Assembly: GCA_029001845.1 (NCBI GenBank)
Contig: JAREWP010000020.1
Span: 1 to 64,000, forward strand
DNA length: 64,000 nucleotides
Reading direction: 5' to 3'
From: Candidatus Magnetocorallium paracelense
GTDB lineage: Bacteria; Nitrospirota; Thermodesulfovibrionia; Thermodesulfovibrionales; Magnetobacteriaceae
Each line of letters starts with the position of its first letter. Position 1 is the first letter of the stretch. The notes beneath the pieces are model-generated. The model was not told the DNA's origin. It saw only the letters and a program-made list of their open reading frames with translations, and did not search any database. The position numbers were made by a program, and so were the translations under genes. This document shows positions 35,774 to 45,340 of this stretch, one piece after another.

Positions 35774-36805
35774 TCACTTTTCTCGATACAACTTCTTATC
35801 GATAAACAGATCCAGCAATTCAGGATTAAATTGAGTCACTCTGTTTTCCAGCATAATGTCGATCGCTCTCTTATCGGACATTGCATCTCTATAAGGCCTG
35901 GAACTGGTCAAAGCATCATATACATCGGCGATTGTAACTATCTGTGCTTTTATATCGATCTGTATTCCCCTCAATTGACTGGGGTACCCTTTACCGTCCA
36001 TCCACTCATGGTGATGTTTGACGATTTTTTTCGCTTCACTTAAAAAATGAATCCCTCCGACAATTTTACCGCCTACCTCAGGATGTGTTTTAACGTGATC
36101 GTATTCCTCTTTTGTCAGCTTACCGCTCTTGTTCAGCACCTCTCCACGAATCCCTATCTTTCCTATATCGTGCAGTAGGGCGCCATATTCAAGAACTTCC
36201 AGTTGATCCCCGGTGAGTCCGATTTCATCACCCATTTTTAAAGACAACATAGTGACACGCGCACAGTGCCCCTTTGTATAAGGATCTTTCGCCTCGATCG
36301 CTTCAGCAAGGGACTGAACGATCTCCTTAGTGGTATTCTTAAGATAAAAATTAATATCCTGCAGTTCTTTAGTTTTTTCATAGACATTTTTTTCAAGATT
36401 CCGTTGATATTGTCGGTTTTCATATATTAATCTTTTTTTATCAAGAACCGATTCAATCGTCTGTTTAAGTTCTATCAGCACAACAGGTTTTCTGAGAAAT
36501 CCATCGGCGCCTTCCTTTGTTGAAGCGATCGCATATTCTATAGAGTCCACCGCCGTTAACATAATAACGGCGCAATCATCGTTAAAACGTCTGATATGCT
36601 TTAATGCTTCAATACCGTTCATAACAGGCATCTTGATATCCATTACCACCGCATGGGGAGACTTCTCTTTTACATAATCGACAGCATCCCTTCCGTTATA
36701 CACAGAATCCGCCTTGAACCCGATTCTAGTTAAAAACTTTATCAGGTTGTCACAACTCCGGATTTCATCATCTACGATTAATATCGTTTTCCGATTGTCA
36801 CTCAT
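35774..36805 (-). CDS. REC-HD-GYP response regulator
   Basis: 343 residues. Receiver domain with Asp in VVMDIKMP and Lys in LRKPVV. An HD-GYP domain (about 165-343) has all signature residues: LLHDIGKIGI, the His of DHVKTHPEVG, and HHEWMDGKGYPSQLRG. It should hydrolyse cyclic-di-GMP when phosphorylated. The linker contains a coiled coil. The gene follows the Cache-PAS-GAF kinase by 57 bp on the same strand, so that kinase is the best candidate partner. A GGAGG lies rather far (about 15 bp) before the ATG. Confidence 0.92.
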   Translation of the reverse strand: MSDNRKTILIVDDEIRSCDNLIKFLTRIGFKADSVYNGRDAVDYVKEKSPHAVVMDIKMPVMNGIEALKHIRRFNDDCAVIMLTAVDSIEYAIASTKEGADGFLRKPVVLIELKQTIESVLDKKRLIYENRQYQRNLEKNVYEKTKELQDINFYLKNTTKEIVQSLAEAIEAKDPYTKGHCARVTMLSLKMGDEIGLTGDQLEVLEYGALLHDIGKIGIRGEVLNKSGKLTKEEYDHVKTHPEVGGKIVGGIHFLSEAKKIVKHHHEWMDGKGYPSQLRGIQIDIKAQIVTIADVYDALTSSRPYRDAMSDKRAIDIMLENRVTQFNPELLDLFIDKKLYREK

Positions 36806-36862
36806 GATAAACGTCCATGAACCTCCGGTTCACCACAAAATTAGCTTTTTCCATGCCCTCTG

Positions 36863-39800
36863 TTAAATTCCCGGGGGAAAACAAATTGTAAATGACATGC
36901 CCTCATCGGGAATATCGACAACAATGACGCCATTATGGTTTTGAATAATTCCATAGGCTATGGAAAGGCCCAGCCCCGTTCCCTTTCCCTCCTCTTTGGT
37001 AGTGAAAAAGGGATCAAATATTTTTGTTGCGTGCTCCTCCGATATACCGGTTCCATTATCTCTAAAACGAACATTGACTCCCTTATCGTCTCTCCATGTA
37101 TCGATCGATAATCGCCCGCTCCAATTCATGCCATTCAATGCTTCCGTTGAAATCAGGCGCTGTTTTTCGTTCAAACTGTCTCTGGCGTTATTAATGATAT
37201 TTAAAAATACCTGAGCCAGCTGATCCTCATCTCCCTGAATATTCAGACAATCCTCTTTCAGATTCAAGACGATATCGATATTTTCCGTCCTCATTTCGTA
37301 TTCCACAAGGAGCATGGTTCTTTTTAATAAATGGTTCAGTTCAAGATTCCTTACTTCAGGAGTCTTTTTTCTGGCGAAATCTCTGAGATTATCAATAATT
37401 TTCACTGATCTGTTCACCTGTTCCATTACCGTCCTGCATGCAGCCATTGTCTCGTCATCCATGTTTTCTTCCATCATTAACAACTGAATCGATGTAGATA
37501 TAATATTTAACGGATTCTTAATCTCATGGGCGACACCTGCCGAAAGTTGTCCGAGAGAGGAAAGTTTTTCCGAACGAATCAACATCTTCTGGGTTTTATT
37601 GAGTTCATTCAGAGCTGTTTTCAGTTCGTCGTTCGTTTGTTGAAGCTCTCTTTCAAACAGCTCTCGTTTTCTATCCTGCCTGTCTCGCTCGAGTCTCGCA
37701 TTCAGTACCGGCGATATATATTCTCCAATACGATTCAATATTTTTATATCTTTATCCCTGTAGTCCGTCTCTTTATTGGCGACATGAATAAGCCCTATAA
37801 CATGGCCATGAGAAACGATGGGCATGGCGATATTCCTTGTTATGGGTATATGCCCCTCAGGTATATGATCGGAAAGGGTATTTGAATAAAGGGTCTTTTT
37901 CTCATGAATTGCTCTGACCCAAATACTGTCCCCCCACTCTTCCTGAGGAAAAACGATGGTTTTATCGAGCACACGACATTCATCCCATATCTCCCGCGTC
38001 ATTGTCGGTACAACCAGGTCTCCTCTTTCGCTGATATATCCGAAAACGCCGTACTTGCTCTTTAGGGCCTTTAAAATAATCTTCAAAGCCTCACTATACA
38101 TATCATCGTCAGGTATAGTGAGAAAAACACTTCCCAACTCGTTTCTTATTGACAACTCCTCTTCTGAATCAAGCAGAGCCTCCTCTGTTTTCTTTTGCTT
38201 GGTTATATCATGAAACATAGTAAGCTTGGAAACAGTGTTATTAAGGTCATTGAAAAGGGTATCAAAAAGGTCATAAAATCTCCCGGTCTTTGATAAATAG
38301 AGTTGTCTGTACTTAAATTGACCAACAGAAGCATGATCAATAATACAATCCTCACAAGGTTCTTTTCTGTTATGAATATGTTCATAACATTTACGACCCT
38401 CTACAGGACCGAATTCCTCTTCAAAAGCAACATTTACAAATTTTATTTCATATTGACCGGTCGTGATGTAAATACCGTCAACCATATTATTAAGTATACC
38501 CAACAGCTTATCGCGCTCAAGTTGCAAACCAATTTCATATTTCTTACGTTCACTAATATCTCTTATTATTCCTATAGCGTTCCATTTCTCTTTAAGTCTC
38601 AAAGCAGAAACGGAAAGCTCTACAGGGATCTCTATTCCGTTCTTTCTAACAGCTGCAAGTTCGAGTGTCTTCCCGATGGCGGGCCCCTCTCCACTATCTT
38701 TAAACCGATCGAACCCCTTTCTGAAAGGTTCTTGAAATCGCTTTGGCGCCAGAAGTGCGTGCAGCTCTCTGCCGACAGCTTCATATGCAGTGTAGCCGAA
38801 CATATCTACAGCCGCCATATTCCAGTTACTTATGTTGCCATCATTATCCAACAAAATAATCGCGTCATTGGCGGATTCGGTAATCGCACGAAACTTCTCT
38901 TCACTCTCCCTAATCGTCTCTTCCGCCTTTTTACGAAGAGATATATCCTGTGCGACACATACAATCCCCTCGGGATTGTCCGCTTCATCATACATTACAG
39001 AGACTGAAAGCAAGACAGGTATCCTTCCGCTTTCCTTTGAAATGAATACCTTTTCTATATTACTGACAACAGTTCCTCTCTTAATTATATCTGCAATTCC
39101 CGATTTGCTTAAAAGAGAATCTTCCTTCTCAAAAAAGGCGGTAAGATTTTTCGCGACCAACTCCTTTTCCGGTAAGCCCAAGAGGTTCAACGTTGCCTGA
39201 TTGACAGCTCTGATAGTTGCATCGGGATTTACGACAATAAGAGAGTCCGCCATATTTGCTATAATACCGGCCGAAAAATTCTTCTCCCTGATTAACTCTT
39301 TCACCATGACAGAAAGTGTGACTGTCAACTTGTTAAATGTCCCTGACAAGGCGTCCAGCTCGTCACTGCCTTTTACAGGCGCACTGAATTTAAAATTTCC
39401 TTTATCTAATTCCCTGACACCTTCATGCAAAATCTTTAATCTTTTTAATATGAGTTTATTCATAGCTGCGTATAAGAGTGTTATGAGTAGCAATGAAACA
39501 AAACAAAAGGAGATTGATATGACATGTTCTATCTCTTTCACCGGTTTACTTAAATCTGATTTATCATATGCGAGAACTATGTAAAAAGATAGATCGTCTA
39601 ATTGCAACAGAGTTTTTTTGTAACTTTTATCATCGCTTTTTATAAACCTCTCAGATTGTACACCATTACTTAAAATAACACTCTCTTCACTGTCCATCAA
39701 AAACAGCGTTACAGTTTTTCCTGTTTTTTTGAAGCGAGAGCTTATCTTATTAAACAGATCTTCATAGGCCCTTTGAAAGTCAAATGAAAAAACGACCCAT

Positions 39801-40372
39801 CCGAAAATATCCTTTCCATATTGTAAAACAGGCGTGATGAACCACCGGCTTATTTTATTTTCCTTTTCTATGATTGACAAAAAGGGATCCATATCTATAT
39901 TTCCACTCACTGTTTCAGTGAAAGAAGGTTTGGAATATAAAGGGTTTTCTTTAATATTCATTCCTATAAGCTTTTTTCCATTCAGATCGCTGCTATTTTT
40001 ATCTTCAGCGCCGACTGCAAAGATATCGCCCTCTCCATCGACAATCATCAGGTATGAACATGGTATACGAATAGACACCAATTTATTCAGAATTGTCTTT
40101 ATCCCCCTGTTACTGTCAGTAAATATCGCCATACTGATCTCAGGATGTTCGGCTATGATCTTTAAATTCTCTCTAATAGCATTCGTAACCTCACTTACTG
40201 TTTCATGAATTTCTATTATCTCATGCTCTATTAGTTCATTGATTCGATCATTAACAATGAGCTCTGTTTTTCGAATAATAAAAAAACTGACACCTGCCAT
40301 TGTAACTGTAACGACAATAGAGATTAATAAAGTAATCTTTATTGCAATTCTATCAGTGATGTACGTAATCAT
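36863..40372 (-). CDS. Cache-HAMP-PAS3-GAF histidine kinase
   Basis: 1169 residues. First helix about 10-30 (ITLLISIVVTVTMAGVSFFI), an extracytoplasmic Cache-like sensor to about 280, second helix (about 285-305), HAMP (about 305-360), three PAS domains (about 375-480, 490-605, 615-735) and GAF (about 745-900). A coiled coil is followed by HisKA with GQLSAGVAHEIKNPL (phosphoacceptor His) and HATPase_c with DNGTGISE and GKGTGLGLSIAYGII. The second and third PAS regions carry the PAC-like IGIIRDISERK and a Cys-containing CEDCIID. It is a classical orthodox kinase of the inner membrane. Downstream HD-GYP regulator 57 bp away is the likely partner; the REC-kinase gene lies 44 bp upstream, all on one strand. 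Confidence 0.92.
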   Translation of the reverse strand: MITYITDRIAIKITLLISIVVTVTMAGVSFFIIRKTELIVNDRINELIEHEIIEIHETVSEVTNAIRENLKIIAEHPEISMAIFTDSNRGIKTILNKLVSIRIPCSYLMIVDGEGDIFAVGAEDKNSSDLNGKKLIGMNIKENPLYSKPSFTETVSGNIDMDPFLSIIEKENKISRWFITPVLQYGKDIFGWVVFSFDFQRAYEDLFNKISSRFKKTGKTVTLFLMDSEESVILSNGVQSERFIKSDDKSYKKTLLQLDDLSFYIVLAYDKSDLSKPVKEIEHVISISFCFVSLLLITLLYAAMNKLILKRLKILHEGVRELDKGNFKFSAPVKGSDELDALSGTFNKLTVTLSVMVKELIREKNFSAGIIANMADSLIVVNPDATIRAVNQATLNLLGLPEKELVAKNLTAFFEKEDSLLSKSGIADIIKRGTVVSNIEKVFISKESGRIPVLLSVSVMYDEADNPEGIVCVAQDISLRKKAEETIRESEEKFRAITESANDAIILLDNDGNISNWNMAAVDMFGYTAYEAVGRELHALLAPKRFQEPFRKGFDRFKDSGEGPAIGKTLELAAVRKNGIEIPVELSVSALRLKEKWNAIGIIRDISERKKYEIGLQLERDKLLGILNNMVDGIYITTGQYEIKFVNVAFEEEFGPVEGRKCYEHIHNRKEPCEDCIIDHASVGQFKYRQLYLSKTGRFYDLFDTLFNDLNNTVSKLTMFHDITKQKKTEEALLDSEEELSIRNELGSVFLTIPDDDMYSEALKIILKALKSKYGVFGYISERGDLVVPTMTREIWDECRVLDKTIVFPQEEWGDSIWVRAIHEKKTLYSNTLSDHIPEGHIPITRNIAMPIVSHGHVIGLIHVANKETDYRDKDIKILNRIGEYISPVLNARLERDRQDRKRELFERELQQTNDELKTALNELNKTQKMLIRSEKLSSLGQLSAGVAHEIKNPLNIISTSIQLLMMEENMDDETMAACRTVMEQVNRSVKIIDNLRDFARKKTPEVRNLELNHLLKRTMLLVEYEMRTENIDIVLNLKEDCLNIQGDEDQLAQVFLNIINNARDSLNEKQRLISTEALNGMNWSGRLSIDTWRDDKGVNVRFRDNGTGISEEHATKIFDPFFTTKEEGKGTGLGLSIAYGIIQNHNGVIVVDIPDEGMSFTICFPPGI

Positions 40373-40416
40373 TTTATTTATTATATCATCTAAATCCGAT
40401 AATGAGTCGCTTATAA

Positions 40417-43365
40417 TCAGAGTACTGTTGTATCCTCAGGCAGTGGCAGTTTAACAATAAAAGATACGCCCTCTTTTTCATGCTCCACTTTTATATCTCC
40501 ACTATGGTTTTGGATAATTCCATATGCGATGGAAAGACCCAACCCCGTCCCCTCTCCTTCCTTTTTTGTCGTAAAAAAAGGATCGAATATATACATAACC
40601 TTGTCTCTCTCTATGCCTGTCCCGTTGTCTTTAAAACGTATTTTTACAAACTTGCCATCCTTCCATGTACTTATTTGCAATTCGCCTTTCCATCCCCTCT
40701 CTGACAACTCTTCATAAGAACACTTCCTCTGCTTTTCATGCATACTGTGTCTGGAATTATTTACAATATTCAGAAAGACCTGAGCAAGCTGGTCCTGATC
40801 GACATTAACATAGAGGGAGGAAGGGTTCAAACTTCTGATAATCTCAATATTTTCCGTTTTCATTTCATATTCAACCAGGGAAATCGTTTTCTCTATAAAG
40901 CTGTTAAGCTCCGTTTTCTTAATTTCAGGCGCCCTCTTTCTGGCGAATTCTCTGAGATTATCTATTATTTTTGTCGTCCTGTGAATCTGTTCCATGATCG
41001 TATTGTAAGACTCCAGAGTTTCTTTATCTCTCTCATTGTCCATCATCAACAATTGGACGGAAGTTGAAATGATATTGATAGGATTTTTAATCTCATGAGC
41101 TACGCCTGCTGACAGCTCGCCCAGTGCTACCAGTTTTTCGGAGCGGATAAGAATATCCTGCGCCTTTTTAACATCTTCAAGAGCCTTTTTTAATTCTAAA
41201 TTACTTTTTTTCAAATCCTCTTCCATCGCTTTTCGAGTGGAAATATCCCTAAAAATGCATAAAAGGCGTGGTTTATTGTTTAAATTGACTATTTCAGCCG
41301 TTATTTCAACAGGGATCATATTGCCGGCCGAATTTTGTACATATGCTTCGACAATAGAGGTGTATGGATTAGCGATGGATTCCTTAATATGAAGAGAGAA
41401 CTTTTCTCTGGCTTCCGAATCTGCATTCAAGGGATTTAGCCTTGAAAGATGAAGACCAATAATCTCCTCCTTTGTCATTTGGAGTAATTCTTCAGCCCCC
41501 TTATTAGCGTCAAGGATATTACCTCTTTCAGGATCGGCAAGGAATATCGAGTCAGGGGCGTTTTCAAATAACAGGCGAAATCGTTCCTCACTTTCTTTTA
41601 GTTCCAGCTGAGTGTCCTTAAACTTTAAGGCCTTTATAAAGATATCTCCCAATATCTTCAATATTTCAATCTCTTCATCCAACCACTTCTTCTCTCTGCG
41701 TAAAGAAGCAAGCCCCAGAAATCCCCGAAGAGAGTTTTCATAAATTACCGGTACAGCAATGATCGACATAGCATGCAGTTGAGATAAGCTCTCTATTTCT
41801 ATGGCAATCTCTTTAGGCAAATCCCTCAAGCATGGAATATGGATATGCTCAAATCTCTTTAATTTTTCAATCCACCAGGTAAAATCGTCAGAAGAGAGAT
41901 TTTTAAACCTTTCTATCTGTGGCTCAATCCCTTGGGCGCACCATTCATGGGTCATATCCATGATTTTCTTACTTTTATCATAACGAAAAAAAAAGCTGTG
42001 CTCCACTTTGTTAAACATTCCGATTATTTCAAGGGCCTTTTCAATTTTACTGTCCTCTTCATCCGGCCTTGCGTTGATAAAATCTCTTGAAATACCGGCA
42101 ATGATAGTTTCCAGTTCAGCGTGATGCTGAATCGCTTTTTCCCACTCCTTACGTTTCGTTATATCACGTAATATTGCGAGATAACAAGGTTTACCATACC
42201 ACTTTGTTTCTGTCACCATCATCTCGGCAATACCGGGTTCTCCATCTTCACGTAAAATACGAACATCCGTCAGTTCATCTGAAACAGCAGGAATACCAAA
42301 GTGCCTTCCCCTGACATCTTCGGTCTTGTAGCCGAAGAGTTGTCTTGCAAAAACATTTGCATATTCAATTTCTCCATCTAAATTAACAAGCAGCATTCCG
42401 TCGGCGCTGTTATCGATAATTGTCTGAAAACTCGCTTCAATATGACACAACCGTTCCTTTAACCTCTTATCTTCTATGATACCGCCAATTGTCTTGGCCG
42501 CTGTAATTAAAAAATTTTCTTCTTCCGCTTCCCTTTTTTTGCCTTCCTCTACATAAATGGTTATAACACCGAGTAGTCTGGCATCCGATAAAATGGGGAC
42601 GCAATAATGGCCGTGAGAAGACATTCCGCCATAGCGAATCTCATGCCTTTCATCAACTCTCTCTGTAAATATTACCTCTTTTTTATATGCCGCTATGCCA
42701 CAAAGACACTTGTTTAAAGGAACTTTTCTACATAATTGGAGGATCTCACTATCAATCCCTCTGTGGATTTTCAATACTAAACTCTTCGAATCCTCATCAA
42801 AAAGGTGTATAAGACCCTTTCGTTGTATAGAGAGACATGGAACGGAAAGTATGAGTTCAAGGGCCTTATCGAGTACATTAGTAAGGGATGTTATCTCTAA
42901 AGAGGTCTTGAGAATCGATTTTATTACATCCTGCATTCTGTATCTTTCGTTCTCTTGTTGAATTTTCTCATAACATCTCTTTAAATCCAGGTTGGTCTTT
43001 CTCTTGGAAATAAGATTCTCAACCAATCCCAAAAGTTCAAAATGATTGAATGGTTTTCTAAGAAAGGCGCTTACCCCCATACGGTAACACTCTTTTATTT
43101 CTTCGTCACTGCCATACCCGGTGAGCACAATAACATAGAGATCGGTTTGTAATAAATAAATTTGTTTAAGGAACTCTACTCCGTCCATTACCGGCATCCT
43201 TAAATCCAGGACAATTACATCCGGCTGCCTCTCATGCAGCAGCAGCAATCCCTCTTTGCCGTTATGAGCAGAGATAATCTCATACTCATCATGTTTGAGA
43301 CACTTTTTTACAGCGTCGATTACCGGCTGTTCATCGTCTATTATCAAAATTTTATAGTTATACAT
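40417..43365 (-). CDS. REC-GAF-PAS-GAF-PAS hybrid histidine kinase
   Basis: 982 residues from the ATG at 43365. A longer frame from a TTG at 43386 starts inside repeat D and is unlikely. Domains in order: receiver (about 1-120, Asp in VIVLDLRMP, Lys in LRKPF), GAF (about 150-300), PAS (about 315-425), GAF (about 440-590), PAS (about 595-715), HisKA (GELSAGVAHEIKNPI) and HATPase_c (DNGTGIERD, GEGTGLGLSIAYGII). No membrane helix, so cytoplasmic. An N-terminal receiver suggests it is an intermediate in a phosphorelay. Its transmitter is close to that of the next gene, showing duplication. Neighbouring membrane GAF sensor (43492-45237) has no kinase of its own and could work through this protein. 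Confidence 0.92.
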   Translation of the reverse strand: MYNYKILIIDDEQPVIDAVKKCLKHDEYEIISAHNGKEGLLLLHERQPDVIVLDLRMPVMDGVEFLKQIYLLQTDLYVIVLTGYGSDEEIKECYRMGVSAFLRKPFNHFELLGLVENLISKRKTNLDLKRCYEKIQQENERYRMQDVIKSILKTSLEITSLTNVLDKALELILSVPCLSIQRKGLIHLFDEDSKSLVLKIHRGIDSEILQLCRKVPLNKCLCGIAAYKKEVIFTERVDERHEIRYGGMSSHGHYCVPILSDARLLGVITIYVEEGKKREAEEENFLITAAKTIGGIIEDKRLKERLCHIEASFQTIIDNSADGMLLVNLDGEIEYANVFARQLFGYKTEDVRGRHFGIPAVSDELTDVRILREDGEPGIAEMMVTETKWYGKPCYLAILRDITKRKEWEKAIQHHAELETIIAGISRDFINARPDEEDSKIEKALEIIGMFNKVEHSFFFRYDKSKKIMDMTHEWCAQGIEPQIERFKNLSSDDFTWWIEKLKRFEHIHIPCLRDLPKEIAIEIESLSQLHAMSIIAVPVIYENSLRGFLGLASLRREKKWLDEEIEILKILGDIFIKALKFKDTQLELKESEERFRLLFENAPDSIFLADPERGNILDANKGAEELLQMTKEEIIGLHLSRLNPLNADSEAREKFSLHIKESIANPYTSIVEAYVQNSAGNMIPVEITAEIVNLNNKPRLLCIFRDISTRKAMEEDLKKSNLELKKALEDVKKAQDILIRSEKLVALGELSAGVAHEIKNPINIISTSVQLLMMDNERDKETLESYNTIMEQIHRTTKIIDNLREFARKRAPEIKKTELNSFIEKTISLVEYEMKTENIEIIRSLNPSSLYVNVDQDQLAQVFLNIVNNSRHSMHEKQRKCSYEELSERGWKGELQISTWKDGKFVKIRFKDNGTGIERDKVMYIFDPFFTTKKEGEGTGLGLSIAYGIIQNHSGDIKVEHEKEGVSFIVKLPLPEDTTVL

Positions 43366-43370
43366 TTTTT

Positions 43371-43498
43371 GATTTTCGATTGACAATTGACTATTGTCGA
43401 TTGGCTATTAATAATATATTGAAGTCTGTCAATCATCAATCATCAATCATCAATCATCAATCATCAATCATCAATCGTCAATCATCAATCGTCAATCG
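43371..43498. repeat. Repeat D, long tandem array
   Basis: Irregular ATTGAC/GATTG units (43371-43426), then about ten near-perfect tandem CAATCAT/CAATCGT 7-mers (43427-43498). The array touches the stop codon of the upstream gene and reaches within 6 bp of the next start codon. Confidence 0.85.
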
Positions 43499-45237
43499 CC
43501 ATTCTTCCTCAGCTTCAATGCTTCCAGCAAAACAACGGACAACGATTCTATCGCTTCCTGATCGTTCATACTATACCCCCCCTCTTTATTGGCTAAACCG
43601 ATCATTCCCACTGTTTTATCTTCATACTTCAAAGGAACTCCCATAAAGGAAGTAAGAGGCGGATGACCGACAGGGAGCTCAACATGATCGGGATGATTCC
43701 GTATCGCCTCCTCACCGTTTACGATACGTGATTTTCCTTCCATCATCGTTGCGCGATCAACACCGCGCACAGGCATATTCCTAATAATAAAAGACGCCTC
43801 ACCCCTGGGAACATTACACTTCTCCCAGCCCGGATTACTGATGGCGATCGTATCAAAGGCGCCTTTGCTGTTCAACTCGCCGATAAAACCGAATCTGCTT
43901 TCTGTAATCTTCTCAGCCACCTGAAGGCACTTCAGACCAGTTTCCTCGTAAGATTTCGATTTCAATGCCTCCCTTAACACCATATTAATGCCATCGAGAA
44001 TGGCGTTTCTCTCTCTGACCTCTTGTTGGAGTTTTTCTTTCTCTTTTTTAAGCTCCGGGGCTGTCATTTTCATTGCCAGCTTAAGACTTACCAATATCCT
44101 GTCAAAAGCCATGGATAAATCACCAACTTCATTCTGTAACGACTTTATTTTAGGATTAATTTCTACGTTTAAATCGCCTTTTGAAATGGCTTCAACAGTA
44201 TTACTAAGGTCTTTTAAAGAAATATTGAAGTTCCTGAATAGTCTTAAAGGATAGAAGAGAGTGAAAAAAAGTGTCACAATCGATAAAAGAACAAGATACC
44301 TGTTTATTTCATGGATAACATATTCTCCTTTAATGGCAAAAACTGTTATAAGTAAAATAATGGTTACAATCGTGATTGAGGCGAAACCTAAAAATAATCC
44401 CCACCCAAATGAAAGGCGATACTCAGATGCAAAAGTCTCCTCGCCAATATCCTTTGCTATAAAAGAGAGGGCAAAAGCAAAGTAAGAAAGATTCTTCAAT
44501 ATATGGGCAAGGTTAAAATGAGCATCGAAAATATCGGTGGACTCCATCATAAACACACCTGCAAAAATACCGGAAATAAAAGAAAGTAAAAGCAGTGTAC
44601 CGTTGAGGCCCATGAGCCTCAATCTCTTAAAATAGAAAAGTAAAGCAACAAATAAAGGTACAATGGCTAACAACTCGTATGGTCTGTGCAAAAAATGAGG
44701 CGCCTCAGGTAATATGAATTTCGGTATGGGAAAAAGAAGGATAATGGTCGTGAAAGCGAGAAGGAGTAACGAAGCGGGAGCAAGATGGATTATGAAGATT
44801 TCGCTGCTGTTTTGCCTGTGGATATGTGACGGCCTTTTAAAGAGAGCCAAAAAAAAGAAGATTGCCAGAAACATTCTCCCCACAGTCCATGTGGCAGGGA
44901 TGAAAACGGATTGTCCTGATGTAGGTTTTCCAAAAAAATCTATAGATGCAAAAGAGTGAATAATATCTACTATGCCGTTTATAAAAAAAGCCAGGCCAAT
45001 AAACATGTAGAAAGAAGAGCCTGTGAGCTTAAGTTGTCTTACAGCGGCAAGCCCGGCCAGAGTCGCCAATAATACGCCGACTAACTCAAGCCAAAAGTGG
45101 GCGCTCTTGTTTTCAAGAGTGTGAATCCGTAGAGAATCGGCAAAAACAAGACAAATTGTGAGTAAAAAGGTAAGAGAAAAGGCTGATATTATATTTATCT
45201 GTAAATTGTCGCATCTTTGAATGTTTTTTTCAAACAT
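43492..45237 (-). CDS. Seven-helix membrane sensor with HAMP and GAF_2, no output domain
   Basis: 581 residues. About eight hydrophobic helices fill residues 15-320 in a MASE3-like arrangement (FFINGIVDIIHSFASIDFFG, TWTVGRMFLAIFFFLAL). HAMP (about 330-385), a coiled coil (about 395-425), and a GAF_2 domain to the end (RGVDRATM, GVPLKYEDKTVGMIGLANKEGG). The same GAF_2 occurs inside the kinase at 22937-26257, where a further GAF and transmitter follow. Here the protein ends RKNGD and its TGA is supplied by the first unit of the repeat D array. It may be truncated by repeat insertion or may signal through the REC-kinase next door. GGGAGGG precedes the ATG. Confidence 0.82.
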   Translation of the reverse strand: MFEKNIQRCDNLQINIISAFSLTFLLTICLVFADSLRIHTLENKSAHFWLELVGVLLATLAGLAAVRQLKLTGSSFYMFIGLAFFINGIVDIIHSFASIDFFGKPTSGQSVFIPATWTVGRMFLAIFFFLALFKRPSHIHRQNSSEIFIIHLAPASLLLLAFTTIILLFPIPKFILPEAPHFLHRPYELLAIVPLFVALLFYFKRLRLMGLNGTLLLLSFISGIFAGVFMMESTDIFDAHFNLAHILKNLSYFAFALSFIAKDIGEETFASEYRLSFGWGLFLGFASITIVTIILLITVFAIKGEYVIHEINRYLVLLSIVTLFFTLFYPLRLFRNFNISLKDLSNTVEAISKGDLNVEINPKIKSLQNEVGDLSMAFDRILVSLKLAMKMTAPELKKEKEKLQQEVRERNAILDGINMVLREALKSKSYEETGLKCLQVAEKITESRFGFIGELNSKGAFDTIAISNPGWEKCNVPRGEASFIIRNMPVRGVDRATMMEGKSRIVNGEEAIRNHPDHVELPVGHPPLTSFMGVPLKYEDKTVGMIGLANKEGGYSMNDQEAIESLSVVLLEALKLRKNGD

Positions 45238-45340
45238 CCTGCCCTCCCTGTTCAGCTTGAAAATATTCTGAAATCTACATGATCAATATAGTGACAGATT
45301 TATGCGCCGGCTCTGCCAACTTAATTATTCACCCCTCTTT

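Noticed and set aside
43427-43498. Possible CRISPR array
   Set aside because: The repeat is a 7-bp tandem without spacers, and no cas genes are nearby.
40417-45237. One kinase gene split by a frameshift
   Set aside because: The downstream gene starts with a complete receiver domain and the upstream one ends with a complete GAF. No frame continues across the repeat array.
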